Of a stretch of DNA of 64,000 nucleotides, positions 1-9,666 are shown piece by piece. Position 1 is the stretch's first letter, and each line of letters begins with the position of its first letter. The position numbers and the translations under genes are program-made. Origin of the DNA: CAVQZA01 sp963718355 (GTDB taxonomy: Bacteria > Actinomycetota > Thermoleophilia > Gaiellales > Gaiellaceae); NCBI GenBank assembly GCA_963718355.1, contig CAVQZA010000006.1:1-64000 (forward strand), written 5' to 3'. The notes under the pieces are model-generated. The model did not search any database, was not told the DNA's origin, and worked only from the letters and a program-made list of their open reading frames with translations.

Positions 1-452
1 GCAGCTTACGCAGAAGACGAATCAGTTCAACCTGACCTCGCGCGACGGACCGTGGAAGAAGTCCGGCGCCTGATCGCCGACCCTTCGTCCATCTGCAAGA
101 CGATCGAACTGGAGGACCGTTTTGCGCAACACGGTATCGTCGGTCTCGCCTTCGCGGTTCCTGCCAGCGACGCAGCGAACACGGTCGCACTCGACACGCT
201 GCTACTCAGCTGCCGAGTGATCGGACGAACGGCGGAGATCCACCTGTTCCGGCACGTATGCAGCACCGCGCTCGAGGCCGGGATCACGCGGATCCGGGGG
301 AAGTACGTCGCTGGGCCGCGCAACGCGCTTGTCGCCGATCTCCTCCCGCGTCTCGGCTTCGTCGAACTCGAGGGCGACGACGGCGCTTGGGAGTACGACA
401 TCGCTGCAAACAGACACCCCGGAGAGCCCCCTACATTGGAACCCTCGGATGA
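1..452 (+). pseudogene. FkbH-like HAD-family protein, C-terminal part, two frameshifts
   Basis: The start lies left of the window. Positions 2-43 encode the FkbH hallmark QLTQKTNQFNLTSR in one frame. The protein then continues in another frame from about 43 (RTVEEVRRLIADPS, then TLLLSCRVIGR and LPRLGF), which is the standard FkbH C-terminal domain. Restoring one base near 43, and one C in the C-run near 429-433, gives a protein ending PPYIGTLG with its stop at 450-452, overlapping the ACP start (ATGA). FkbH proteins in known pathways form or load short hydroxyacyl units such as glyceryl onto a free ACP, which fits the next gene. Whether the shifts are real decay or sequence errors cannot be told here. 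Confidence 0.75.
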
Positions 453-694
453 CCACGCAGGGGTTCGACGGCGCGTTCAACGGCGCGTTGGAGGACGTAT
501 TCGGCTGGGACACCGAACTGGGCGACGGCGACGGGCCTGGCACAATCGAGGAGTGGGATTCGCTTGCGCAGATCAGGCTCGTCCACCTGCTGGAGACCCG
601 CTTCGACGTCCGCCTCCCCGACGATGCACTGCTTGAGGAGCGGACCGTGGGGTCACTAAAGCAACTCGTCCGTGAGCGGCTTGCGGACTCCTGA
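449..694 (+). CDS. Free acyl carrier protein
   Basis: An 81-residue acidic protein with the carrier-protein motif EEWDSLAQIRL. The Ser of WDSL (about residue 36) is the expected phosphopantetheine attachment site. The helix II-III pattern LLETRFDVRLPDD and the terminal VGSLKQLV also match ACPs. It is intact, unlike its neighbours. The start is ATG 449, overlapping the reconstructed FkbH stop by 4 bp. Next to an FkbH-type protein it most likely carries a glyceryl-, hydroxymalonyl- or similar acyl unit. That is inference from context; the substrate is not readable from the sequence. Confidence 0.85.
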   Translation: MTTQGFDGAFNGALEDVFGWDTELGDGDGPGTIEEWDSLAQIRLVHLLETRFDVRLPDDALLEERTVGSLKQLVRERLADS

Positions 695-2150
695 GGCCCC
701 GGGCTCCTCGCGGCAGCTGCAGTTCACGGGCGAGGACATCGCCCTGTTCGCGGCGGCGAGCGGCGACCGGAACCCGCTCCACATCAACGCGGCCTTCGCC
801 CGAAAATCCCCTTACGGGGAGTGCATCGTCCACGGCTCGCTCCTGGCGCTCGGACTGCTCGGCACTCTGCCGGAGGACGTCCTCGCCCGGGTGCGCACCG
901 GTGCGCGCGACATTCAGTGCGCCGGTTCTCGTCGGTGAGCGGGTGACCGCGCAGGCCGATCCGGCCGGTCGAGGCGCGCACTGGGAGCTACGTCTCACCG
1001 GACGGGGCCGGCGTCGCCGAAGTCCTGGCGCACCGACTCCCGCGACCGGGAGGTGACCCCGCCAGATTTCGGCCCGCAGCAGGGTGCGCCGATGCGCGTT
1101 GAGCCGCGCGCACCTGGGCCTGGCGAGGACAAAGCCGGAGCCGAGATCGCGGGCAGCTACCGGCCAGGCCCAGGAACTGGCCGACGTCGCGCCGATCGCG
1201 CGCGAGGCACTCGAACCAGCGCTCCTCGAAGGTCTCGCATCGGCGAGTCTACAGCGCGATCGGTATGGAGTTGCCGGGCCTCCAGGCCTGTTCACCGCCG
1301 CGACGTTGACCGTGCTCGCGGGCGACGGCGGATCCGCGAGCCGAATCCACACCCTCCCGGCTCAGGGAGCGCGACAGCGGTCCGGTCGGCTCCTGATCGA
1401 CGGCATTCTCGGTGGCAGCAGCGGTCAGACGGCAGGGACGCTCGAGCGTTCTCCGACGCCCCGTGCCGGAGCCGGACACCGGCCTGCTGCTGCCGGCCGA
1501 ACCTGCCGCTCTCCGGCCAGGCCTTCGTCGTGGTCGGAGGCGGCCAGAGGCCTTGGCGCAGCACTGACGCTCGCCCTCCTCGGCCGCGGACACGTCGTCC
1601 ATGACCTCTCTCCACCTCCGTCGGCGACATCCCCCACCTCGCTGCGCCGCCTCGTCGTGCGCCTACGACGGAGGCTCGCGCTGCACCGGCCGACGCCCGC
1701 GGACCCGCAGGCACTCGCCGCGCTGGCCGAGAGCTCCGCGCAAATGGAGGCATCCTCCGCGGCTGTGCTTCGGCGGCACCGCCGCCGCTAGCCATGGGTG
1801 TCACGGCCGAGTCCACGGCCGCTATCGCAGCCTACGTCGCGGCGAGCGTCGACCTCGTGGCCGCACCACTCGGCTCGCTGTTGCCCGTGCTGGCCGACGA
1901 CGGCGACGGCTTCGTCCTGTTCTGCTCGTCCTCCGCGGTCGCAGCGCCCCCACAGACTGGCCGCACTTCGTCGCCGCCGAGGGCGCGGTCAGGGTGCTGG
2001 CCGAAGATGGACAGCCGCGACCAAACCCGGCCTCCGCGCACCGTCGTCGCTCGACTCCCGAGATGCGGACCGAGATGACGAACTCACCGACCGCCCGGCT
2101 CGACGCCGCCGCGCCGGAGCCGATTCGCCGCCCGGCTGATCGAGCGCCTT
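672..2150 (+). pseudogene. MaoC dehydratase-short-chain reductase fusion, many frameshifts
   Basis: The N-terminal hotdog/MaoC domain (GDRNPLHINAAFARKSPYG, HGSLLALGLLG) is open at 672-899. It continues in a second frame (FSAPVLVGERVTAQ) and a third (DGAGVAEVLAHRLP). A linker follows with YSAIGMELPGLQA, typical of MaoC-SDR two-domain proteins as I remember them. Then comes an SDR domain with the Rossmann motif VVVGGARGLGAALTLAL, CSSSAVAAP and MRTEMTNSPTAR. Each piece sits in a different frame. In the SDR part the usual catalytic YxxxK reads FVAAE at about 1962-1976, so both Tyr and Lys are replaced. Natively it would reduce and dehydrate an acyl-ACP. The start GTG 672 overlaps the ACP; the 3' boundary is uncertain. 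Confidence 0.65.
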
Positions 2151-3213
2151 GGACACGGCGGGATCGGCCGCCTGGATCGACGATTCTCAGCCGGAGGCCC
2201 TGTGCCGCGCGCGAGGCCTGTCGAGCGCCGGCTCCCTGCGCAGAGGCCTACGTCGCCTACGGCCGAGGTGTTCAGCCTGTTACAGCTCCGCCCTCGCCGC
2301 GTGGGTCGGCCTGGACCGCCCGTTCTGGCACCGCGCCGTGAACAACGGCCTCCACCTCACCCTCGTGGAGGCAGACGACGGGCTGTTCGGCTTCGCGCAC
2401 TTCTCGCCCGGGCTACGCACAGAGCTCGAGCTCCGCCGGTGCGCTTCGGACAACGCCGACGAGGCTTCGGCGGCGATCCTCGAGGAGCTCGAGCGCAGTG
2501 GCCGGGTGATTGTCGCCGGGGACGGATACAACCTGCCTTGGCACGTGGCCGCCGGCCGGCGACACGTTCCGCACTGGTTCGTGCTGGCGGCCTCTCCGGC
2601 CGAGCCTCTCGTCGTCGATCCATTCACCTGCCGCAACGATCTCGGCCGGCAGGAGGCGACCCAGCTTGCGATCGAGCCGCGAGCACTCGCAAAGCTTGCC
2701 CTGAGCCATCCAGCCTACGATCGGGTCGTGACACTCCGCGAGCGGTTCGCACTCGGCGACGACGCGAGCGACGGCATTCATGGGCGGTTCGAGTGGCTCG
2801 CCAGGGAGTCGGTCGACGCACGCACCGCCCGGCGGCGTGTCCGGGCCTGAGGCCACCCGACGACTGGCTCGGCTTTCCGCGTCACCTCGCGGACATCGAC
2901 GCTCGCGTCGACCGCGACGACGTCTGGTCGATCGGCCGACATCGAGCCTTCCTCGCACAGTATGCGGCGCGGGTGGCCGAGAACTCCGCCGACGAGCTCG
3001 GCGCGTGGGTCGACGGTCACGCGGCTCCCCTCGCCCGCAGGTGGTCCACAGGCCGCCCTCCTCCTGCAGGCCACCCTGGCGTTGGGCGCTGGTCGCCAGC
3101 CGAGCACCTCCGTGGCGGAAACGCTTGAGGAGCTGGCCGATCGGGAAGCGGCTGCCGCATGGGCGTTCCCGGCCGACGCGACGCAATCGCGTACTACCGC
3201 CGACGAAATTTGA
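2149..3213 (+). pseudogene. BtrH-like (C39-peptidase-like fold) biosynthetic protein, frameshifted
   Basis: The main open piece (2149-2850, TTG start) contains CYSSALAAWVGLDRPFWH, then GDGYNLPWH and HVPHWFVLAA. This Cys-His pattern resembles the N-terminal domain of the butirosin protein BtrH and related proteins found beside NRPS genes. The C-terminal region continues in two further frames (DDWLGFPRHLADIDARVD, then ALLLQATLALGAG) to a stop at 3213. BtrH moves an acyl group from an acyl carrier protein to an amine, so a role in offloading the ACP-bound unit is plausible. The family call rests on pattern memory only. Frame changes lie near 2830 and 3040. Confidence 0.5.
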
Positions 3214-3336
3214 CGCCCGAACCCAGCCCTTCCAAAGCGGGCGAATCTGAACTATTGAATGGGTGTATCTGAACTACGATCAGACCGTGCACTCGCACGC
3301 TCGCGGGGCATCCTTACTAGGGCTCGAACCGGATCA

Positions 3337-4140
3337 ATGCAGACGCAACCTCCCGAAATCTCAAACTTCAGGCTCTCGCCCCAGCAAGAGCGAGCTGCTG
3401 TCGCTCCACGAGGCGCCCGCGCTCACTCAGTCTGCCGTCGTTCTGCGAGAGCACCTCGCGGCGGCCGACGTGAGCCGCCTGCTGGAGACGCTGGCGGCGC
3501 GCCACGATCGATCCTGCGACGACGTTTCTGCAACCGGCCGGGATGCGAATGCGGCAGCAGGCCATCCACGAGGCGCTGCCACCGCTGGTGTCCGCGGCCG
3601 CTTCGAGCGGCAGCGGCCTCAAGGCGGCAATCGACGACGAGGCCGCCGCCCTCGACCTCGAGCTTGGTCCAGTGCTGCGCGCTGCCCTCGTGCCCGCCGC
3701 AGACGGTCGGCTGGCGCTTCTTCTGACAGCTCCCGGCGGCCTGCCTCGATGCGCAGTGCCTGGCTGTTGTGCTCGCTGAGATTGCTCAGCTCCACCATGG
3801 CGAGGACGCTCTCGCGGAGAGTCCGCTCCAGTACGCCGATTACGCCGAGTGGCGGAACCAGCTCCTCGCCGGCGAGGAGCCCGCACCCGAGGCTGCGCGC
3901 GCATTCTGGGCGCAGGCGAGCATGCAGGGCCGGCCCCCGACGCTGCTCTTCGCCCGGTCTACTAGTCCCGAAGCCACCCTTCCCCGAAAACTGGCGGTCC
4001 CTCTCGCCCACGCGCACGGTGAGACCGTTCGCGCGGCGGCGGCTCTGGCCGGGGTGAACGAGGACATCTTCCTCGAGGCATGCTGGCACGCAGCCGTCGC
4101 CCGCCTCGGCAGGAACCCGCGATCTCGTGCTCACGCGTCT
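3337..4140 (+). pseudogene. NRPS module 1, N-terminal part of condensation domain, frameshifted
   Basis: ATG 3337 begins a condensation domain (NFRLSPQQE). The domain can be followed through four successive frames: ELLSLHEAPALTQSAVVL, then FLQPAGMRMRQQAIHEAL, then CLDAQCLAVVLAEIAQ, and finally the frame of the downstream intact ORF. Each step is a net +1 shift, near 3387, 3510, 3745 and 4115. At the place of the HHxxxDG motif the reading is APGGLCLDAQC, with no histidine pair. The same replacement occurs in module 2, so motif loss is a family trait rather than a result of decay. This part belongs with the A-T portion encoded from 4127. Confidence 0.75.
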
Positions 4141-6421
4141 TGAGGACGGCCGGTCGCAGCCCGATCTCGCCGGAGCGATCGGCCCGTACGCTCAGTACGT
4201 CCCCGTGGGCACGCACTACGACGAAAACACGACCTTCGCCGAGGTCATCGACCAGGTCCGTCGGTCGCGGTCGGAGGCGGCGAGATGGCAGGATCACGGG
4301 TCGGCCCGCGACCTCGCCGAACTCGCGGCCACTGCGGCGATCGGCTTTGCGTTCACTGACGTCGCGCTCGACGGCGAGCTGTACGCAAGCTCGGACTTCG
4401 AATCTCTGACGCGGCACGGCGCGCTCGCACTGGAGCTGGCCTTCCGTTCCACCGGTCACGGGATTACCGGCGATCTGGTCTACGACCCGTCCCGCTACGA
4501 CCTGCCGGATGTCGAGGAGATCAGCGTGGCTTTCCTGAAGCTCGTCGCCAGCGCGTCGGCGAATCCCGACGAGCTCGTGACGGGGCTGGCGGTGCTCACC
4601 CAAGGGGAGAGCGCACGCGCAATCGAGCTCGCAGCCGGGCCCTCCGTGGAGCTACCGACCACGCCTATCCATTTCCGTTTCGAGGATTGCGCGGCTGCGA
4701 CGCCGGATCGACCCGCGGTCGCCAGCGAGGCCGAGACCCTCACATTCGGCGAGGCGAATGCGGCAGCAAACAGGATCGCGCACCTGCTGCGGGAGTTCGG
4801 CATCGCCCGCAACGATCGTGTGGCCCTCTGCATGGACCGGTCGCCGGCGGCGATCGTGGGGCTCCTTGGAATCCTGAAGGCCGGCGCGGCCTACGTCCCC
4901 CTCAACTACGAGCACCCGGCGGCGCGGCTCGCCCACATGTTGGCCGAAGCAGACGTCGTGGCCGTGGTCACCCAGGAGCCGCTGCTTTCGCACCTGCCGA
5001 CGTTCGCCGGGCCTGTAGTGTGCGTCGACCGCGATGAAGCTCGCCTCTCGACCTTCTCTGGATCCAACCCCGAGCGGGTGAGCGAGCCGGACGATCTCGT
5101 CTACGTCATGTACACGTCCGGTTCGACGGGTCTCCCAAAAGGAGTCGCCGTCGACCATCGCAACCTCGCGAACTACACGGCGTACATGGTGGACCGCCTC
5201 GGCGCGGCCGACGGGTTGCAGTTCGCCGTCGTTTCGGCGCTCAGCACCGACCTGGGCAACACCGCGATCTTTCCCGCGCTCGCTGCTGGCGGCTGCGTCC
5301 ACCTCATCGATCCGGCTGTGGCGATGAACGTCGCCGCGTTCGCGGCGTATGCGGAGAGAACGCCCATCGACGTCCTCAAGATCACGCCGTCGCATCTCGG
5401 CGCACTGATCGGCGACGTCGGCGGAGCGGCCATCCTTCCGCGCCGCTGGCTCGTATGCGGCGGCGAAGCGCTGACGTTCGAACTGCTCGCACGGGTCCGC
5501 GCTCTCTCGCCGGCCTGCCGGATCCTGAATCACTACGGCCCCACGGAGACGACTGTCGGCTCCTGCGTGCTCGAACCGGGCGAGGAGACGTCATCCGGCT
5601 CGGCCGCGGTGCCGATCGGACGGCCGATCGCCAACACGCGAGCCTACGTGCTCGGCGCAAACCTCGAACCGGTGCACGTTGGCGTCGCGGGCGAGCTCTG
5701 TATCGCCGGCGCAGGCGTGACCCGAGGCTACGTCGGCCGGCCGAAAGAAACCGCAGAGCGCTTCGTCGCCGATCCGTTCGGTGGGGGCCCGGCCGAGCGC
5801 ATGTACCGCACCGGAGATCGGGCACGCTACCTCCGGAACGGAAACATCGAGTTCCTCGGTCGTGTCGATCAGCAGGCGAAGATCCGTGGGTTCCGAATCG
5901 AGCCCGGCGAGATCGAGGCCACGCTCCAACGTCACCCGGCCGTGCGGCAGGCGGCCGTCGTCGTGCACGCGGACCAGGAGGAGGCGCGACTCGTGGCGTA
6001 CGTCGTCGCCGCACCGCAACCCGAGGCGCGCGAGCTTCGCTCGTTCCTCTCCGAGTGGCTACCGGAGTACATGCTTCCGCGGACAATCGTGCCGATGGCC
6101 ATGCTCCCGCTCACCCCGAGCGGAAAGGTCGACCGAAACGCGCTGCCCGACCCGGCCCACCAGGAGCTCCAGCGCGACGAGGCCTTCGTCGCGCCACGCA
6201 ACACAACCGAAGAAGAGATCGCCGCGATCTGGCAGGAGCTGCTCGGAATCGAGCGCGTCGGCGTGAACGACGACTTCTTCGCACTCGGCGGCCACTCGCT
6301 GCTCGCCACACACATGATCACCCGAATCCGCCGCCGCCACGGTGACATCCCGTTGCAAGCCCTGTTCACGGCTCCGACGGTCGCAGCGCTCGCCGAGATC
6401 GTCCAGAGCGCCTCCGCCTGA
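4127..6421 (+). CDS. NRPS module 1: rest of C domain, aspartate-type adenylation domain, carrier domain
   Basis: A clean 764-codon frame. Residues 1-180 are the second half of a condensation domain. An AMP-binding adenylation domain follows (VMYTSGSTGLPKG near residue 325, HYGPTETTVG, YRTGDRARYL, A10 PLTPSGKVDR). Last is a thiolation domain with GGHSLLAT (Ser near 722). Specificity residues read by alignment to GrsA are D-L-T-K-V-G-H-V-G plus the A10 Lys, close to the published L-Asp code DLTKVGHIGK. If the upstream frameshifts are sequence errors, the real start is ATG 3337. If real, GTG 4127 could give a C-truncated A-T protein. It is followed by NRPS module 2 after 47 bp. Confidence 0.88.
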   Translation: MLTRLEDGRSQPDLAGAIGPYAQYVPVGTHYDENTTFAEVIDQVRRSRSEAARWQDHGSARDLAELAATAAIGFAFTDVALDGELYASSDFESLTRHGALALELAFRSTGHGITGDLVYDPSRYDLPDVEEISVAFLKLVASASANPDELVTGLAVLTQGESARAIELAAGPSVELPTTPIHFRFEDCAAATPDRPAVASEAETLTFGEANAAANRIAHLLREFGIARNDRVALCMDRSPAAIVGLLGILKAGAAYVPLNYEHPAARLAHMLAEADVVAVVTQEPLLSHLPTFAGPVVCVDRDEARLSTFSGSNPERVSEPDDLVYVMYTSGSTGLPKGVAVDHRNLANYTAYMVDRLGAADGLQFAVVSALSTDLGNTAIFPALAAGGCVHLIDPAVAMNVAAFAAYAERTPIDVLKITPSHLGALIGDVGGAAILPRRWLVCGGEALTFELLARVRALSPACRILNHYGPTETTVGSCVLEPGEETSSGSAAVPIGRPIANTRAYVLGANLEPVHVGVAGELCIAGAGVTRGYVGRPKETAERFVADPFGGGPAERMYRTGDRARYLRNGNIEFLGRVDQQAKIRGFRIEPGEIEATLQRHPAVRQAAVVVHADQEEARLVAYVVAAPQPEARELRSFLSEWLPEYMLPRTIVPMAMLPLTPSGKVDRNALPDPAHQELQRDEAFVAPRNTTEEEIAAIWQELLGIERVGVNDDFFALGGHSLLATHMITRIRRRHGDIPLQALFTAPTVAALAEIVQSASA

Positions 6422-6468
6422 CAACAAACGAACACCGACACGCAGCCACCCAGAAGAGAGACGTAGCC

Positions 6469-9400
6469 ATGGAGCAAGCACAGACTTTCCGGGTCTCGCC
6501 AGAGCAGGAGCGGCTCTGGCAAGACGAGCCCGACGGGCCGACGGGCCGAGCGCAGGCAACGATCGAAATCGCCGGGCCGCTCGATCCAGCACGCCTCCGA
6601 GACGCGCTCCGTAAGGTCGTCGAGCGCCACGAGATCCTGCGGACCACCTTCGTCCGCCGTGCGTCGGTTCGCGTGCCGCTGCAGCTCATCCACGACTCGC
6701 TCGAGCCGGGCTGGGAGGCCCTCGACCTGGCTGCGGCCGAGACCGCCGCGTCGCAGGGGTCGGCGCTCAAGGCTGCGGTCGAGACCGAGCTGAACCGGGC
6801 GCTCGACTTCGACCACGGCCCACTCGTCCACGCGCTCCTCATCGAGCGGGGCGCCGACAACGCGCTACTCGTGCTCACGGTGTCGTCGCTCTGCGCCGAT
6901 GCAGGCTCGCTCGAGGTGCTCGTCACGGAACTCGCGACGACCTATGGAGGCGAGCCGCCGACCGACGAGGTGCTCCAATATGCGGACTTCTCCGAGTGGC
7001 AGCACGAGCTCTCGTCGTCAGACGACGACGGCGCGAAAAGCGCGAAGGAGTTCTGGGGTCGAGCGGATGACCAGCGGTCGGCCGTCCCGCTCGTCTGGGA
7101 GTCCGACCTCCCGCACGAACCGGGCGCTGTTCAGATCCCGATCGACGCCGTGCTGTCGGCCGACGTCGTGTCGAGCGCGGCCCGCTACGGCTCGAGCCCC
7201 GCGGTGCTCGCGCTGTCGGCGTGGCATGCGCTGCTCGCGCGAGCGTCCGGAAGCGAGGACGTCGTGGTCGAGGCGGTCGGCGCCGTCACCCGTCATCCAA
7301 GCCTCGCGGGAGCGATCGGCGCGATCGAACAGCCGCTCCCGATTCCCGTGCACGTCGCGCCGGGGATTACGTTCCCGGAGCTGGTCGATCGAGTCGAACG
7401 GGAACTTGCCGAGGCGGCCGTCCACCAGGACTACGCTCCGCCCAGGGCGGAGTCGAGGTCGGCCGTCTTCGTTGTCCGGCCTTATCTCGATGTGACCGCG
7501 GACGGGGCGCGCTTCTCCGTCCTCGACGCTGGCCTCTCCGATTCCGGTGCCCTCTTGTCGCTCGTCTATGAGCCGACCGGTGGCGACGGGTTCGGCCTCT
7601 CGATCCGCTTCGACCAGGCCGCAGTCGCGGCCGACTGGGCGGAGAGTCTCGCTCAGCAGCTCGAGCGACTGCTCCGGGGCGCAATCGCAAGTCCGTCGAT
7701 TCCCCTGTCGGAGCTCGACCTGCTCGGCGACGATGACCGCCGCCGACTCACGATCGAGTTCAACAAGACTGACGCCCCGATCGCGGAGGCCCGCGTTCAC
7801 GAGCTCTTCGCCCGGCACGCGGCACAGGCGCCCGAACGGATCGCCGTCTCGGACGGAGCCGCCTCGCTCACGTATGCCGAGCTCGACGAGCGCGCGAACC
7901 AGCTCGCTCATCGGTTGCTTCGCGCCGGAGTCGAGCCGGGCCATGTGGTGGCGTTGTGCACAGATCGCTCGGTCGAGATGGTCGTCGGCCTGCTCGGGAT
8001 CCTGAAGACCGGCGCCGCCTACCTGCCGCTCAACTTCGAGCATCCAGCGGCCCGGCTCGAGTGCCAGCTCGTCGAGGCCGCCGCCAGCGCGATCGTTACC
8101 CAAGAGGCGCTCGTCGAGCACCTGCCGACGGTCGACGTCGAGCTCGTCTGCCTCGACCGTGACCGGACGCAGCTCGACGAGGAGGACACGGCCCCGATCG
8201 AGGCGCCCGGAGTCCAGGACAACCTTGCCTACGTGATCTACACGTCGGGCTCGACGGGGAGCCCGAAGGGCGTGGCGGTGACGCATCGCAACCTGGCCAA
8301 CTACGTGGGCGACATGATCGGAAGGCTCGGCGCCGACGCCGAGCCGCTGACGTTCGGAATGGTGACGGCAGTCTCGACCGACCTCGGGAATACCGCGATC
8401 TTCCCGGCACTCTGCTCGGGCGGCACGCTCGAGCTGATCAAGCCCGAAATCGCCGGCGACCCCGCGGCACTCGCCCGGCAGCTCGAGGGGCAGCCGGTCG
8501 ACATTCTGAAGATCACGCCGTCACACCTCACCGCGCTGCTCGTGAGCAACGACGCCGGCGTGCTCCCGCGCCGCTGGCTCGTTCTCGGCGGCGAGCGCTC
8601 CGGCTGGGATCTCGTCGCCCGAGTGCGCGAACGCGCTCAGTGCACCATCCTGAACCACTACGGCCCCACCGAGACCACGGTCGGTTCGTGCGCCGGTATC
8701 GTCCCTGACAGCCCATCGCCTTACGGACCGGCGACGGTGCCCATCGGCAGGCCGATCTCGAACACGCGCTGCTATGTGCTTGACGATCGCCTCGAGCCCG
8801 TGCCTATCGGCGCTCCCGGCCGCATGTTCATCGGCGGAGCCGGGGTCGCGCGCGGCTACATCGGCCAGCCGGAGCTGACGGCGGAGCGCTTCTCCGATGA
8901 CCCGTTCGCGGGCACCGGCGCGCGTATGTACGACACGGGAGATCGCGTGCGCTGGCTCCCAGACGGGAGCCTCGAGTTCCTCGGACGCTTCGACGAGCAG
9001 GTGAAGATCCGCGGCTTCCGGGTCGAGCCGGGCGAGGTCGAGGCCGCACTCCGAATGCACCCGGCCGTCAGCGACGACGCAGTCGTCGCCTTCGCCGATG
9101 CCGCCGGCGACGCACGCCTCGTCGCCTACTGCGCGACCCGGGAAGTGGTCACCGTGGACGAACTGCGCCATCACCTCGCTGAGTGGGTCCCCGGCTACAT
9201 GATCCCCTCGACGTTCATCATGCTCGAGGCCTTGCCGCTCACTGCGAGCGGGAAGGTGGACCGGATGACGCTGGCCGACCCGGCGACGGCGCACGCGGCG
9301 TCGGACGACGACGGATACGTCGCACCTAGGACCGCGGTCGAGCAGACTGTGGCTGAGATCTGGGCAAACGTGCTCGGGCTTGAACGGGTCGGCGTCGAGG

Positions 9401-9666
9401 ACGACTTCTTCGCGCTCGGCGGCCATTCACTGCTCGCCACGCAGGTCGTCGCGCAGGTGCGTAGCGACCTCGCGGTGGACCTGCCACTGCATAGCCTTTT
9501 CACTGCACCGACCGTCGCCGCACTGTCGGCGGAGATCGTCGCGTTGATGGGAGCAGCCGACGGTGACGAGACCGCCAAGCTCGTTGCGCAGCTGGAAGGG
9601 TTGTCAGACGAAGAGGCCGAGCGGCTGCTTGCCGAGTTCTCGCAGGGCGAGGACGCATCTCGATGA
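6469..9666 (+). CDS. NRPS module 2: C (no HHxxxDG)-A (aspartate-type)-T
   Basis: 1065 residues, intact. C domain about 1-430 has C1 RVSPEQERLW and C2 RHEILRTTF, but the C3 position (about 138-147) reads VSSLCADAGS, so both histidines are absent while the Asp is kept. A domain about 440-930 has IYTSGSTGSPKG, STDLGNTAIFPAL, HYGPTETTVG and LTASGKVDR. Its code residues D-L-T-K-V-G-H-V-G again match aspartate. T domain has GGHSLLAT (Ser near 986), followed by an acidic tail ending LAEFSQGEDASR. ATG 6469 is preceded by AGAGAGACG. It overlaps module 3 by 4 bp (ATGA). It probably acts in line between modules 1 and 3, adding Asp or a derivative. Confidence 0.92.
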   Translation: MEQAQTFRVSPEQERLWQDEPDGPTGRAQATIEIAGPLDPARLRDALRKVVERHEILRTTFVRRASVRVPLQLIHDSLEPGWEALDLAAAETAASQGSALKAAVETELNRALDFDHGPLVHALLIERGADNALLVLTVSSLCADAGSLEVLVTELATTYGGEPPTDEVLQYADFSEWQHELSSSDDDGAKSAKEFWGRADDQRSAVPLVWESDLPHEPGAVQIPIDAVLSADVVSSAARYGSSPAVLALSAWHALLARASGSEDVVVEAVGAVTRHPSLAGAIGAIEQPLPIPVHVAPGITFPELVDRVERELAEAAVHQDYAPPRAESRSAVFVVRPYLDVTADGARFSVLDAGLSDSGALLSLVYEPTGGDGFGLSIRFDQAAVAADWAESLAQQLERLLRGAIASPSIPLSELDLLGDDDRRRLTIEFNKTDAPIAEARVHELFARHAAQAPERIAVSDGAASLTYAELDERANQLAHRLLRAGVEPGHVVALCTDRSVEMVVGLLGILKTGAAYLPLNFEHPAARLECQLVEAAASAIVTQEALVEHLPTVDVELVCLDRDRTQLDEEDTAPIEAPGVQDNLAYVIYTSGSTGSPKGVAVTHRNLANYVGDMIGRLGADAEPLTFGMVTAVSTDLGNTAIFPALCSGGTLELIKPEIAGDPAALARQLEGQPVDILKITPSHLTALLVSNDAGVLPRRWLVLGGERSGWDLVARVRERAQCTILNHYGPTETTVGSCAGIVPDSPSPYGPATVPIGRPISNTRCYVLDDRLEPVPIGAPGRMFIGGAGVARGYIGQPELTAERFSDDPFAGTGARMYDTGDRVRWLPDGSLEFLGRFDEQVKIRGFRVEPGEVEAALRMHPAVSDDAVVAFADAAGDARLVAYCATREVVTVDELRHHLAEWVPGYMIPSTFIMLEALPLTASGKVDRMTLADPATAHAASDDDGYVAPRTAVEQTVAEIWANVLGLERVGVEDDFFALGGHSLLATQVVAQVRSDLAVDLPLHSLFTAPTVAALSAEIVALMGAADGDETAKLVAQLEGLSDEEAERLLAEFSQGEDASR

